Positions 8,868-17,614 of a DNA stretch of 64,000 bases are shown one piece after another. Numbering within the stretch: the first letter of the stretch is position 1; each line of letters begins with the position of its first letter. Location: positions 62,001 to 126,000 of the forward strand of contig JANQFX010000120.1 of NCBI GenBank assembly GCA_028277725.1, written 5' to 3'. Both the position numbers and the translations under genes were made by a program. Origin of the DNA: Thiohalocapsa sp. GTDB taxonomy: Bacteria; Pseudomonadota; Gammaproteobacteria; Chromatiales; Chromatiaceae. The notes beneath the pieces are model-generated. The model saw nothing but the letters and a program-made list of their open reading frames with translations. It searched no databases and had not been told where the DNA came from.

Positions 8868-9572
8868 TCAACACTCGACTTCCATTTGCGTCATTTCGTC
8901 GGCGGCCTGCCAAACGACTTCGGTCACGATATGGCTGGCGCCGGCATAGCGCACCGTGTCGCCGGGGCGGATGTCGCCCCGAGCCGCCGCTCGGTAGCGG
9001 GGGACGCCGTCGGTTGTCGGCAAGTACGTTACGTCCTGGAGGTCATGCAGCTTTTCGGCGCGCGCAGAGACATCGAAAGCCCCGGACAGAGTCATGCTTT
9101 GAGACTCAGCCCCGCGATCAAGCCGGATGTACTTTGGTTCAAACCGAAGCATCTCCTCGGAAAGATCGCCTTGCGTGAATGTGACAACGATTTCGCCGTT
9201 AGGACGCGCTGCAATCTCATCCACGTAGCCCAGCGCCGCAGGAACGACAACACGGCCATAGCCGCTGCCGTTTTCGCGATAGCGGCCCTGAATTGACGAG
9301 ATGCTGATTGCCAGATCCTGCAAGTCGTCGGCGGCCCCTGTCAGCACGCAGGTGTAGCGTGCAGGAGCATCTAGAGCAAGTGACGCACTTGGCGTGTAGC
9401 CGATGGCGCTGGCGTTGGCACCGAGCGACGGAAGTGAAGCGGCGCCAACGGCCGCAGGCGCGGCGTCGAGAATTGCCGTAGCGCCGAGCGTTGGAAGTGC
9501 GCCCGCCGCCTCGGCGAAAAAGGTCAGCTGCGCGGTGGCACTGGCAGTCAGCCCCGGAAGCGTTGCCGCCAT
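8868..9572 (-). CDS. Tail protein, tail-tip region
   Basis: 234 aa with a low-complexity Ala/Leu/Pro N-terminus (about 1-65) followed by a beta-rich domain (ISSIQGRYRENGSGYGRVVVP, TVRYAGASHIVTEVVWQ). The stop lies 4 nt from the next start. Position between the tape measure and the largest tail gene suggests a minor tail or tip protein. Family not recognised. Confidence 0.65.
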   Translation of the reverse strand: MAATLPGLTASATAQLTFFAEAAGALPTLGATAILDAAPAAVGAASLPSLGANASAIGYTPSASLALDAPARYTCVLTGAADDLQDLAISISSIQGRYRENGSGYGRVVVPAALGYVDEIAARPNGEIVVTFTQGDLSEEMLRFEPKYIRLDRGAESQSMTLSGAFDVSARAEKLHDLQDVTYLPTTDGVPRYRAAARGDIRPGDTVRYAGASHIVTEVVWQAADEMTQMEVEC

Positions 9573-9576
9573 GACA

Positions 9577-9999
9577 TCAAGCGCCGCTTGGCATCGTCAC
9601 CGTGAACGCCGTGATGGCGACAGAGCCGCCTGCGACGATACTCGTCGTGTTGATCTCAATAGTGCCGCCACCGCCGGTCGCGGTAACGTCCACATCCATG
9701 ATGTCGGTGCCGTCGCTGTCGGCGATGCGCGCCCAGCCGGCCGTGCCCGTCGCGTCGGCGCTTGCGTCCGACGTAATGCTGTTGGCCGTTGCGACGCCAT
9801 TTTCGTCATCACCGAATGCCGGGTCGGAAAATGTGAGCGTGGCAAGCAGCGTTTGCGTACTGACGGCCGTTTCGACGGTTGCCGGCATGCTGCCGTCATA
9901 AATCTTGATCGTGCCGCCAGCGCTGCCTGCGTCGATAAGATCAACCACGGCATCAACAGCCGCAGAGCGCGCGGTATTGGACAAATGAAGTACCGGCAT
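9577..9999 (-). CDS. Phage tail-associated beta protein
   Basis: 140 aa. It begins with LSNTARSAAVDAVVDLIDAG, then KIYDG, LLATLTFSDPAFG, GVATANSITSD and IVAGG. This pattern recurs in short tail-region proteins of Pseudomonas-type siphophage prophages. It is probably a beta-sandwich virion component. The family is recognised only by this resemblance. Confidence 0.65.
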   Translation of the reverse strand: MPVLHLSNTARSAAVDAVVDLIDAGSAGGTIKIYDGSMPATVETAVSTQTLLATLTFSDPAFGDDENGVATANSITSDASADATGTAGWARIADSDGTDIMDVDVTATGGGGTIEINTTSIVAGGSVAITAFTVTMPSGA

Positions 10000-10011
10000 G
10001 GCTATGATTTC

Positions 10012-10368
10012 CTAGTCTGCGTCGAGCCGTTCAACAATGGCGAGCGCCAGGTTTTTGGTTTCTGCGGCAAGAGATAGTCGCTGAATCAGCGCGAGATAGC
10101 AGCGCCCGTCGATGCTGATCGTCACCCTGCCGTTACGCTCGGTGAGGGCTTGCAACGCGTCGGCATCGGCCTGCGCGACGTTTCTGAGCGCGAGCGGCAG
10201 CGTTCGGTCGGCGGTAACAAAGCCTCCGTCGGCCACCGCCACCTTGCCGTCCAGCGTCTTCGTCCGTGTCAGCCTGCGCTCGTGGGATCGAATGGCGCTC
10301 GATGAATCGACGTCAAGTAAGATTGGCGAGCTGAAGTCGAAAAGCCGCGAAGCTAGGCTGGCAATCAC
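10012..10368 (-). CDS. Tail-region protein, unknown function
   Basis: 118 aa, starting at GTG 10368 inside a GTGA overlap with the tape-measure stop. A second in-frame GTG at 10377 would add three residues. Contains VDSSSAIRSHERRLTRTKTLDGKVAVADGG and a C-terminal helix-strand region. Gene order puts it directly after the tape measure, where distal tail components are found. Exact role unknown. Confidence 0.65.
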   Translation of the reverse strand: MIASLASRLFDFSSPILLDVDSSSAIRSHERRLTRTKTLDGKVAVADGGFVTADRTLPLALRNVAQADADALQALTERNGRVTISIDGRCYLALIQRLSLAAETKNLALAIVERLDAD

Positions 10369-13013
10369 GACGCACACCCGAGCAGGAAGTCGTCATAGCT
10401 CGACGCGACCGACACCCGCACTTTGTCGATGACCTGGAACATGAACGCCTCCAGGGCCGGCTCCAGCCCCTGAGATGTGATCTTGACCTCGCCGCCGCCT
10501 TGGCCGAGCAGCTTGGTACGGGCGTTGATCTGTCGGACCTCGGCCTCGATCAATTGCTTCTGCAGAGCGAGTTGCTCGCGGCGGACGCGGTTCTCTTCCT
10601 CGATCTGTTCTTCGAGCGCGAACTTCGTCCGCAGAGTGAGATTCGGCTCGGCCATGAGCCCAAACAAACTGCTGACGTTGTTGCTGGTCTCGGTCACGGT
10701 GTTGTTGATCGAGTCGAAAGCGGCCGTGACCCGCTCGGCCTGCGCGTCCAGCTGCGCCGTCTCCAAATCGACGCGCGCCTGAATGTTGGCGATGCGCTCG
10801 TTGCTCGCGATCTGCTCAAGTGCGAGCTCGTAGTCGAGCGCGTCCTTGCGCGCCTGACGCATCTCTTCCGCGGTCGCCTTCGCCGCGCGTCCCGGCTCTT
10901 CGATGGCCGGCGCCGCGGCGCTTGAGGCGTCGCCGAGCTCGCCGATGCTGCCGCCGGCAGCGATGATCTCCTGCTGCGCCTGGCCGATCGCGGACTCCAG
11001 GCCCTCCCATGCCGTCCCAACCTGCTCGACAGATTGCCCCGCAGCATCACTGGCGCTGATCCACTGCGACACCGTCGCGTCCCAGACGAGCCGGCCGGCG
11101 TCGACGGCGGCGTTGAAGTCCTCCATGCTACCGACCGCCACGCCGGTGCGCTCGCTGATCTCGGCCAGGGCCTCGGGCACCCGCTCCAGTCCGCTGATGT
11201 CGGAGTCGAAGCTGGCCTCGGCATAGGCTTCGCCGAGCTCCACCACGGCTTGCTTGAGGCCCGTCACCTCGGCAATGGCATCGCCCAAGGCGAAGCCGGC
11301 CCCGAAGGCGGCAAGTCCAGCTAAGGCAGGGCCCGCAGACGCGGCCGCGGAACCCAAGGCCCCCAGTGCGGGAGTAAGCCCACCCGTCCCGATTAGCGCC
11401 CGGGTGATGTTCGAGGCGGCCAGCAACGTCAGGGCGTCGGCCAAGCCGTTGACGGCACCGATTGCGCCGTCCGCCAAGCCCAGCGCCCGATCCAGGCCAG
11501 CGGCGAAACCGCCGATCTCGCCCGCCGCGCGTTGGGCCTCTGGGCTCAGCCGCGTGAACTCGACAACGGCTGCGGTCACCGCGTCGATGAACGGCTCCAG
11601 CCCCGCCACGGCGCCGGCCGTGAAGTTGGTCAGGCCCTCGAAGGCATCGATCAGCGTCTGGATCACCGACGCGAGCCCCTCGGGCGTCGTCAGATCCACG
11701 CCATCGAAGATCGCGGCGATGCTGTCGGCCAAGCCGCTGAAGCTCGCGATCAGCCCAGTGAACTCGACTTGCTGCAACGCCAAGGGTAGGGCGGCCGCAA
11801 TCCCATCGAGCTCGGCCATCAGCCGGATGCCGAATTCGGCAATGGCTGCGTACACGTCCGCAAAGGCGCCTTGGTCCACGGCGTCGCGCAACGCCAGGAA
11901 GACCCCGCCGATGCTGTCGGCAACCTCAGCCCACTGCTCTTCCAGCGGGGTGCCGACTTCGATCAGCATGGCGGTGACGGCGTTGCGCAGGCGCTGATTC
12001 ACCAAGTCGAAGTTGTCGGCCATCTCGTCGAAGGCGACAGTCACGACGTCGGTGGAATCCCTCACGTTCAGCAGCACTTCCGACCACGTCGCTGCATCGT
12101 TGGTGAGCAAGCTGAACAATGCGCGTAAAGATTCCTTTTCTGGAATCAACCGCGCAATGGCGTCTTTATCGCCGTCTGTTGCTTCACTGACTTGCCTGAG
12201 CCACCCATCGAGCCCTTGGCTCTCAAGCGCCGTTGCGCCCATGGCTATGCCAAGCTCGGATGCTGCGGTTGCGGCAGCTTTTGACGGCGCCAGAATTGAG
12301 CCAAGCACGCCACTCAGCGCAGTCCCGGCTTCCGCGGTGCCAAGTCCGTTCTTTGTCAAAGTCGCCAGCGCGGCCGCCACTTCATCAAGCTGAACGCCCA
12401 TCACGGCAGCTGTCGGCGTGATTCTGCCCAGAACGGCCTCAATCTCCGGCAGTGTTGTTTTCCCTTCGCGGACGGCTGCGAAAAGGATGTCTGAATAGCG
12501 CGCCGCGTCATCCATCCCGACGCCATAGGCATTCAAAGTCGGGACAAGCGTCTCCATCGCTGTGTTCAGGTCGGTCTTGGAGGCAACGGCCAGTTGCTCC
12601 GCGACGGCGAGCGCTTGTGTTGCGTCCTCATACTCGACGCCTGCGGAGATCGCGTTGTAGGTCGCCGACGTGATATCGGCAAAGCTCTGCGTGCTGGTGC
12701 TGGCGTAGTCGAGGAGCTGATCGCGAAAGGCAGCGAGACCTTCATCGCTCGCGTCGATCAGTGTGTCGATCTCGGCGAAGCTCTGATTGAACTCGCCGGC
12801 CGCGATGGTTGCCATTGTGGCCATCGCACCGCCAGCGGCCACGGCGGCAGTCTCGAAAGTCAGCAGCGTCGTGGTGATGTCCGCGAGGGGCCCGGTCACA
12901 TCCTGCGCAGCGGCGGACATGCCGCCGAGGTCGTCGGTGATCGCGTTGATGCCGCCGCCGATGTTGTCGACGTGGTCGAAGACGATCTCGATCGTTTTGC
13001 GCAGGTCGGCCAT
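10365..13013 (-). CDS. Tail tape measure protein (TP901 type)
   Basis: 882 aa. Ala-rich and helical throughout. The TP901/PhageMin_Tail core is visible near residues 95-260 (FADITSATYNAISAG, ALAVAEQLAVASKTDLNTAM, YSDILFAAVREGKTTLPEI, LGRITPTAAVMGVQLDEVAA). A later hydrophobic stretch near 550-590 (GSAAASAGPALAGLAAFGAGFALG) and a coiled-coil C-terminus follow. Tape measure length sets tail length. It follows the frameshifted chaperone pair, as in most long-tailed phages. Confidence 0.92.
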   Translation of the reverse strand: MADLRKTIEIVFDHVDNIGGGINAITDDLGGMSAAAQDVTGPLADITTTLLTFETAAVAAGGAMATMATIAAGEFNQSFAEIDTLIDASDEGLAAFRDQLLDYASTSTQSFADITSATYNAISAGVEYEDATQALAVAEQLAVASKTDLNTAMETLVPTLNAYGVGMDDAARYSDILFAAVREGKTTLPEIEAVLGRITPTAAVMGVQLDEVAAALATLTKNGLGTAEAGTALSGVLGSILAPSKAAATAASELGIAMGATALESQGLDGWLRQVSEATDGDKDAIARLIPEKESLRALFSLLTNDAATWSEVLLNVRDSTDVVTVAFDEMADNFDLVNQRLRNAVTAMLIEVGTPLEEQWAEVADSIGGVFLALRDAVDQGAFADVYAAIAEFGIRLMAELDGIAAALPLALQQVEFTGLIASFSGLADSIAAIFDGVDLTTPEGLASVIQTLIDAFEGLTNFTAGAVAGLEPFIDAVTAAVVEFTRLSPEAQRAAGEIGGFAAGLDRALGLADGAIGAVNGLADALTLLAASNITRALIGTGGLTPALGALGSAAASAGPALAGLAAFGAGFALGDAIAEVTGLKQAVVELGEAYAEASFDSDISGLERVPEALAEISERTGVAVGSMEDFNAAVDAGRLVWDATVSQWISASDAAGQSVEQVGTAWEGLESAIGQAQQEIIAAGGSIGELGDASSAAAPAIEEPGRAAKATAEEMRQARKDALDYELALEQIASNERIANIQARVDLETAQLDAQAERVTAAFDSINNTVTETSNNVSSLFGLMAEPNLTLRTKFALEEQIEEENRVRREQLALQKQLIEAEVRQINARTKLLGQGGGEVKITSQGLEPALEAFMFQVIDKVRVSVASSYDDFLLGCAS

Positions 13014-13020
13014 TCGCGTA

Positions 13021-13631
13021 TCAGCGCTTCCGGCGGTCGTTTTGGCTCTCGAAGTGCATGGCCCAGAGCATCAGCTCGCAGTCGGTGAGATGGCCCTCGG
13101 GAAACCAGTCCGGGCGGAGCTCATAGAGCATTCGGCCTTGCCGATCCGCGAGGGCTAGGACGTGGCGGGCGGTGTCTCGTCTCCAGAGTCGCTCGGCTTT
13201 TTTTCGGCGTCGGACCCGCGGCCGGAGAGCTCCAGGATCTTGTTGGACAGCTGGTAGAAAACGACCGGGAAGTGCTCAGCGAGGCGCACGACGGTATCGA
13301 GTGTGCATGCTGGCTCGACGCTACCGAGGGTCACCAGCTCCAGCCGACGCGCGAAATCTGGCTCAGTGGCGTCGGTGCGCCCGAGTGCCTCCTGCACCGC
13401 CTCGGCAACCTCCCGCTGGCTCCCGCTCACCAGCGCGGCGGCCAGGGCCGCTTCGCGCTTGAGCCGATCGCGAGCCGCATCCGCCTTGGCCAGCTCATTG
13501 CCCGTGAGCCCGCGCACGGTCCATGTCGGCGCCGCATCGCCCTCGAACCATGGGGCCAGGTCCGGCACAGGCACCGTTTCCTGTCGGTGCGACAGGGGGG
13601 CGGCGGCGAAGGCGGCGGCGTTGAAGGCCAT
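13021..13631 (-). CDS. Tail assembly chaperone, -1 frameshift product (gpGT-like)
   Basis: A -1 slip on A AAA AAG (13203-13197) joins residues 1-145 of the short form to a 58-residue extension: AERLWRRDTARHVLALADRQ, then MLYELRPDWFPEG and the C-terminal RKR. This ends at TGA 13021, 8 nt before the tape measure start. The extension frame is open from the slip site to 13021, has no good start of its own and lies exactly where gpT lies in lambda. Total 203 aa. The slip heptamer is the most efficient known bacterial type. Shifting itself is inferred. Confidence 0.8.
13155..13631 (-). CDS. Tail assembly chaperone, short form (gpG-like)
   Basis: 158 aa. Helical, with a DxxxR-rich middle (KADAARDRLKREAALAAALV) and an Asp/Glu/Lys C-terminus. 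It ends at TAG 13155. The gene immediately precedes the tape measure and contains a slippery A AAA AAG at codons 144-145 (13203-13197). It therefore fits the gpG half of the gpG/gpGT system, in which both products bind the tape measure during tail assembly. Confidence 0.85.
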   Translation of the reverse strand: MAFNAAAFAAAPLSHRQETVPVPDLAPWFEGDAAPTWTVRGLTGNELAKADAARDRLKREAALAAALVSGSQREVAEAVQEALGRTDATEPDFARRLELVTLGSVEPACTLDTVVRLAEHFPVVFYQLSNKILELSGRGSDAEKKPSDSGDETPPATS

Positions 13632-13633
13632 GG

Positions 13634-13846
13634 TTATGCGCCATGCGCCGCGATGGCGGCGTCGATGTCCCCGCGATGGTCAAACCAATCGGCGGCGGTG
13701 AACCTGGTAACGCGCGCGAGCCTGCGAGCCTTCTCGTGCCGTTCGGGGTCTCGGGATATTGCGCGCCAAACTCCCACAGGCACACGAGGTGCCGTCAAAG
13801 CCGCCCCGATTTTTGCCAGCGTTGCATTTTGTACGGTTGTGCTCAT
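13634..13846 (-). CDS. Small tail-region protein
   Basis: 70 aa from ATG 13846, with AAGG about 13 nt upstream. The longer frame to 14086 is rejected because it overlaps the major tail gene. Helical, basic in the middle (DPERHEKARRLARVTRF). It sits between the major tail protein and the chaperone genes, a common position for small tail-assembly genes. No family recognised. Confidence 0.6.
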   Translation of the reverse strand: MSTTVQNATLAKIGAALTAPRVPVGVWRAISRDPERHEKARRLARVTRFTAADWFDHRGDIDAAIAAHGA

Positions 13847-13862
13847 ATCGTGTGATGCCTTA

Positions 13863-14846
13863 TCAAGCGGCGATGTTCTTGCCGACGGACTCGGCGTTGA
13901 TGCTGCAATCCGTCTGGATGCTGTCGCCGGCCGGGAAGCTGCGCGTGATGCCCAGAATGCCTTGGCACAGGATGTGGGCGGATTTGTAGCGGTCCGAAAA
14001 GAACTTGAACCAGAGCTGTTCTCCGGCAAGACCCACCAACGGGTCCGTGATGCCATCTTCCAGGTAGGCCGTGAACCCGCCTGCACTCAGGCTGCTCGAC
14101 GTCGAACCGAGCGTTCGGCCGTAGATCTGTTTCGAACTGACCGAGTAAGCCTCTTCCGGCGGCACGAAGTCGCTGGATTTCTGGATGTCTCCGAAGATCG
14201 GCGTCGCGTAGCTCGCGAAGACCTTTTTGGTAACGCCACCCGCATGAATCTGCGGCAACGCAGCCATCAGCTTGACGCGGCCGTTGGCGTAATCCGTGTC
14301 CCACAGCGGGTAGTCGAAGCGCTCGGTATGAAAGCCGACGACCGAGAAGATCTCCGAGGCTGCGATTGCCGCGGCCGTGATGGAGGTCGTCCGTACTTGC
14401 CCGAGTTCGACCGACGTCACCGGAATCAGTGGCGGCCCTCCCTCCGCCGCGCGCGTCTCGCTGAAGGCCGTGCCGTCAGTGCCTGCAACCGCAGCGATGC
14501 TGCCGGCGCTGGTCACTGTGATGCTGGTGATGGCGTGCGTGTCCGTGGTCAGGCCGCGCGTGATCTGGACATCGGTCGCCGCACTGAAGGTGACCAATGC
14601 CCCGCCGATGTACGCCGTACCGGCTGCCACATCGACCTTGTTGTCATCGCCGGAGGCAGCCGGCGTGATGGCCCCGCCGGTGATCAGCCCGTCTGGACGG
14701 ATGACTGCGTCATAGCCGCTGCGGCGGCTCCATGGGTTGGCTTGGCCGGTGAACACCATGTGGTCCCCGGAGTCAGTAAGCGCGGCCATCGGGTAAGCGG
14801 TCTGGCCGGCTTCGTATTGCAACTTGGCCTTTTTTGCGGTTGGCAT
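13863..14846 (-). CDS. Major tail tube protein (predicted)
   Basis: 327 aa, beta-rich, with many Thr/Ser/Gly (AATDVQITRGLTTDTHAITS, VTSAGSIAAVAGTDGTAF). It lies between the tail terminator and the chaperone/tape measure genes, the conserved position of the tube protein in siphoviruses, and is of a size consistent with a tube protein carrying an extra domain. There is no sequence motif that proves the family. Confidence 0.75.
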   Translation of the reverse strand: MPTAKKAKLQYEAGQTAYPMAALTDSGDHMVFTGQANPWSRRSGYDAVIRPDGLITGGAITPAASGDDNKVDVAAGTAYIGGALVTFSAATDVQITRGLTTDTHAITSITVTSAGSIAAVAGTDGTAFSETRAAEGGPPLIPVTSVELGQVRTTSITAAAIAASEIFSVVGFHTERFDYPLWDTDYANGRVKLMAALPQIHAGGVTKKVFASYATPIFGDIQKSSDFVPPEEAYSVSSKQIYGRTLGSTSSSLSAGGFTAYLEDGITDPLVGLAGEQLWFKFFSDRYKSAHILCQGILGITRSFPAGDSIQTDCSINAESVGKNIAA

Positions 14847-14881
14847 CGGTATCTCCCGATTCAGCGTTGTTCAGCTTTGGC

Positions 14882-15322
14882 TTATTCGGCACAAGCCTGC
14901 CGATAGATGACTTTGATTTCGACCGACGCGCCGACGGCGGTCCCTCCGGCCTCACGGTGGCCGGGTTGTGCCTTCACGATCTGCACCTGCTCGCATAGAT
15001 CGTCCAGCAGCGAATTCACCGCATTGATGCAGGTCCGAATGTCATGGATGACCTTATCCACCAGCGCATGCGGTTGTAAGTCAGGATGATCGTCGGTTTG
15101 CGCGATACCAACGATAGTGATTTGCCGATTAAGCATTCCGAACCCGTACCCCGGGTCTTCCCTTTCCGGACCCGGGTTGACGATCGTCAACGGCGCCTCG
15201 TCCGCTTTAGGGCTCGCCGCCGCAACGCGCACATCAGCGCCGATGTCAGTTCCGTAATCGTTTGACCGACGGACCTGCGCCAGCATTGTAACGAGGGCGT
15301 CGGTGACGTCGGTGGCGATCAC
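14882..15322 (-). CDS. Tail terminator / head-tail completion protein (gpU-like)
   Basis: 146 aa. Starts MIATDVTDALVTMLAQVRRS and has the mixed alpha/beta layout of tail terminators (short N-terminal helix, central strand ITIVGIA, helix HALVDKVIHDIRTCINAVNS, terminal strand ASVEIKVIYR). It directly precedes the major tail gene. The GpU-type role, capping the tail tube and joining it to the head, is inferred from size, pattern and order. Confidence 0.7.
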   Translation of the reverse strand: MIATDVTDALVTMLAQVRRSNDYGTDIGADVRVAAASPKADEAPLTIVNPGPEREDPGYGFGMLNRQITIVGIAQTDDHPDLQPHALVDKVIHDIRTCINAVNSLLDDLCEQVQIVKAQPGHREAGGTAVGASVEIKVIYRQACAE

Positions 15323-15347
15323 ATCAGTTACTCCATAGCGTCATCGT

Positions 15348-16001
15348 TCACAGTCGGGATCTACGAGCTGCCCGAGCCAATTTTGTGTGATAGGCGTTGA
15401 CTTGATAACCCGGGCCGTTGTAGCCGCGAGCGAACTGCTTCCAGCGGCCTAGCCGTAGGGCGTTCATCAGTCCGCTATAACTAATGAAGTTGAGCATGTG
15501 ATTGAACTGCTCCTTCTCGCCGGTGAAGCTCTCAACCACGAACTGCTCCATAGTCTCGCAGCCGGCGAGCGTGTAGTTGAAGCCCATCACCTGCCCGAGG
15601 CCCCAGCTGGCGCACTTCAGCGCCTGGAGCGGGTCGAACTCCATGGCGTCGTGGAGCCTCGTCCACTCGGCGCTGCCGCCTTTGTAGAGGCTGCGGTCCC
15701 AGCGGCGCGATGACAGATCCGGGCGTGTCTTGCTGACAGGTTCGGGTGTCAGCTTGTAGAACCAATGCGCCTCGAATAGGATCTTCGGACGAGCTGGAGG
15801 CGGCTCCCGGAGCAGAAAGCCAGAGCCGGCGGCCTCGACTTGCCTCACTGCGTCGAGATGACGCGGATTGACTTGATACAGATCCGCGAATTCGACGACA
15901 TCCTCGTCAGACAAAGCGCGCTGCTGCGGCAAATGAACTTCCCATCGAACGGGGAAGAATCGGCCATCGATATCAGTGTGAGGATGGTAAATGAAGGTCA
16001 T
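15348..16001 (-). CDS. Endolysin, N-acetylmuramidase family (DUF3380)
   Basis: 217 aa. The family is recognisable by SEDDVVEF-like ALSDEDVVEFADLYQV, EAAGSGFL, then ILFEAHWFYKLT with the candidate catalytic Glu, LHDAMEFDPLQALKCASWGLGQVMGFN, and the C-terminal GYNGPGYQVNAYHTKLA. Cleaves the peptidoglycan glycan backbone at host lysis. No signal peptide or separate binding domain is seen. The ATG overlaps the upstream holin-like stop (ATGA), so lysis genes are coupled. Confidence 0.88.
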   Translation of the reverse strand: MTFIYHPHTDIDGRFFPVRWEVHLPQQRALSDEDVVEFADLYQVNPRHLDAVRQVEAAGSGFLLREPPPARPKILFEAHWFYKLTPEPVSKTRPDLSSRRWDRSLYKGGSAEWTRLHDAMEFDPLQALKCASWGLGQVMGFNYTLAGCETMEQFVVESFTGEKEQFNHMLNFISYSGLMNALRLGRWKQFARGYNGPGYQVNAYHTKLARAARRSRL

Positions 16002-16318
16002 TTTTCAGTCTCTCCCGTCCGGATTCCGATCACCCTCCTCACTGGGTCAGATTCCATTAGCGCATTCAGGTCCAGCCCCGAAGGCTCGGTGCGCAGTTTG
16101 CTTGGAAGTCGACTATCGACAGTTAACGCCGCATCGTTCTCGACCACCGTTGTCGGCAGCAGTGCAAGGCCAAGTGCTGCAATACCGATGCCGGTGATAG
16201 AAACCGCTTCCCAAATCGAAGGCTCAATCGATATTCCGGCCGCAGAAAGCCACATTCCTAAAGCGAGCCATGTGCTCTTCTCGTCCAATCGGTCTAGCAA
16301 GAAACGAAGCATTCGCAT
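15998..16318 (-). CDS. Putative holin
   Basis: 106 aa from ATG 16318 (4 nt after the upstream stop). Two hydrophobic stretches (STWLALGMWLSAAGISI and EAVSITGIGIAALGLALLP, about residues 12-52) are followed by a charged C-terminal tail ending in RTGETEK. Small size, two membrane segments and immediate coupling to the endolysin fit a class II holin. Direct proof is absent. Confidence 0.7.
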   Translation of the reverse strand: MRMLRFLLDRLDEKSTWLALGMWLSAAGISIEPSIWEAVSITGIGIAALGLALLPTTVVENDAALTVDSRLPSKLRTEPSGLDLNALMESDPVRRVIGIRTGETEK

Positions 16319-16322
16319 TCGA

Positions 16323-16757
16323 TCAACCCCATAACTTTTCGGCCAATTGACCGGAAAACGTCGCAAAAACGATGCTGATCACGGCTGTTGCGGTCGCCAG
16401 CCACACAGCGAAAGCCTGCCTCGTGGTCCGGGCCTCGTCTCTAGCACGATCCACTCGAAGTGCAACCAATGCGCCTCGGGTGTTTTCAAGCAGCTCAGTC
16501 ATCCCTTCGACTGCTTTTACGAGAGCCGCGTCTTTATCGCGAGCGTACTGCTCGAAAGTCAACAAGCTATTCGCCGTCTTATCCATGACCGCCACATGCC
16601 TAATCTGCTCCTTCTCTAGGTCCCGGAGATGCACACGAGTGGAGCGCGATTCGTCTCCGATTCGCCTGACGATCTCCATCACATGCGCTAGCTCGCGTTC
16701 CAGTCCGGCCACGCGATTAACTAGCTCTTCGATTTGCGGATAAAACGAATTGCTCAT
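16323..16757 (-). CDS. Coiled-coil protein with C-terminal membrane anchor, lysis cassette
   Basis: 144 aa from ATG 16757. Residues about 10-115 are a long amphipathic coiled coil (IEELVNRVAGLERELAHVME), ending in one hydrophobic helix (AVWLATATAVISIVFATF, about 118-136). It lies upstream of the holin and endolysin. It could be a lysis regulator or a spanin-like component, though topology (tail anchor) differs from i-spanins with N-terminal anchors. Confidence 0.6.
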   Translation of the reverse strand: MSNSFYPQIEELVNRVAGLERELAHVMEIVRRIGDESRSTRVHLRDLEKEQIRHVAVMDKTANSLLTFEQYARDKDAALVKAVEGMTELLENTRGALVALRVDRARDEARTTRQAFAVWLATATAVISIVFATFSGQLAEKLWG

Positions 16758-16803
16758 CGATTCTTGTTCTTCCTGACCACCCCGTAAAGCAATCGCTCTT
16801 ACG

Positions 16804-17604
16804 TCACCACAGCAGCGCCTCAATCTCCGCCATCGTAATCGCCGAGGGCGCGCCTGCGATCAGCACCGCAGCACGGATCGTGCTGCCCGCCGGCATCATG
16901 GAGGAAAAATCTCCGTCCGACGACTTGAGCGCACCTAGAGCCAGTGTTGTTGCTGAGGCAGTCGGCGTAGGCGACAACGCGGGTGCCGCGTCAGCGCCGC
17001 TAAACCAGGGGCTGAGCCCCCGGAACCCTATTGCTTGCTCGCCCGCGCTTGACGTCTCCTGGTGCCCCGCATCATCGATTTTCCACGTCCGACCAGCAGT
17101 GAGATGATTGGGCAGGGCTTGGATCAGCCCTTCAGCACCGGAATTCCGGCTGCCGAACACACGGGCAGTGGACGTCTCCGCTGGATGCGCTGCAATCACC
17201 AACACGCTATCGCCCGGGTTCATATCCCACGCTGTGTCGAATGCGCCGGTGCCGGACATTACCCAGCCATCGGCTCCCAGCGACGGCGACGAGCCGTATA
17301 CGCTCAAAGTCCGCGATACGCTGCCTCCGCTCTCATAGCTGTCCGCCAGCGTTCCACCCGCCGCATAGACAGCAGCGGGCGTGAAGCAGCCCTGAAGTGT
17401 GTTGCCTCCCGCGCTCGCAAGCGCCGCAATCTGCGTGCATGCATCCGCAGCAGGCCATCGATGCGGGAGTCGAATCGTCGCCGCCGCAGCGCCGCGGATC
17501 GACCCAGCCGGCGCAAGGTCATGCGGCCAGCCGGCGGCATCTCGCAACAACACGACGACCAGAGGAGCCAGCAGAAGAGACAGGATCAGGGCGGAGCGGC
17601 GCAT
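16804..17604 (-). CDS. Exported phage protein of unknown function
   Basis: 266 aa from ATG 17604. The N-terminus MRRSALILSLLLAPLVVVLL is a signal peptide or anchor. The mature part has a concanavalin-like flavour (SYESGGSVSRTLSVYGSSPS, DMNPGDSVLVIAAHP, LALGALKSSDGDFSS) as in tail-fibre or carbohydrate-binding domains. It is one of three consecutive genes with export signals, between lysis genes and head genes. Function unknown. Confidence 0.6.
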   Translation of the reverse strand: MRRSALILSLLLAPLVVVLLRDAAGWPHDLAPAGSIRGAAAATIRLPHRWPAADACTQIAALASAGGNTLQGCFTPAAVYAAGGTLADSYESGGSVSRTLSVYGSSPSLGADGWVMSGTGAFDTAWDMNPGDSVLVIAAHPAETSTARVFGSRNSGAEGLIQALPNHLTAGRTWKIDDAGHQETSSAGEQAIGFRGLSPWFSGADAAPALSPTPTASATTLALGALKSSDGDFSSMMPAGSTIRAAVLIAGAPSAITMAEIEALLW

Positions 17605-17614
17605 CGTCGGCCGC

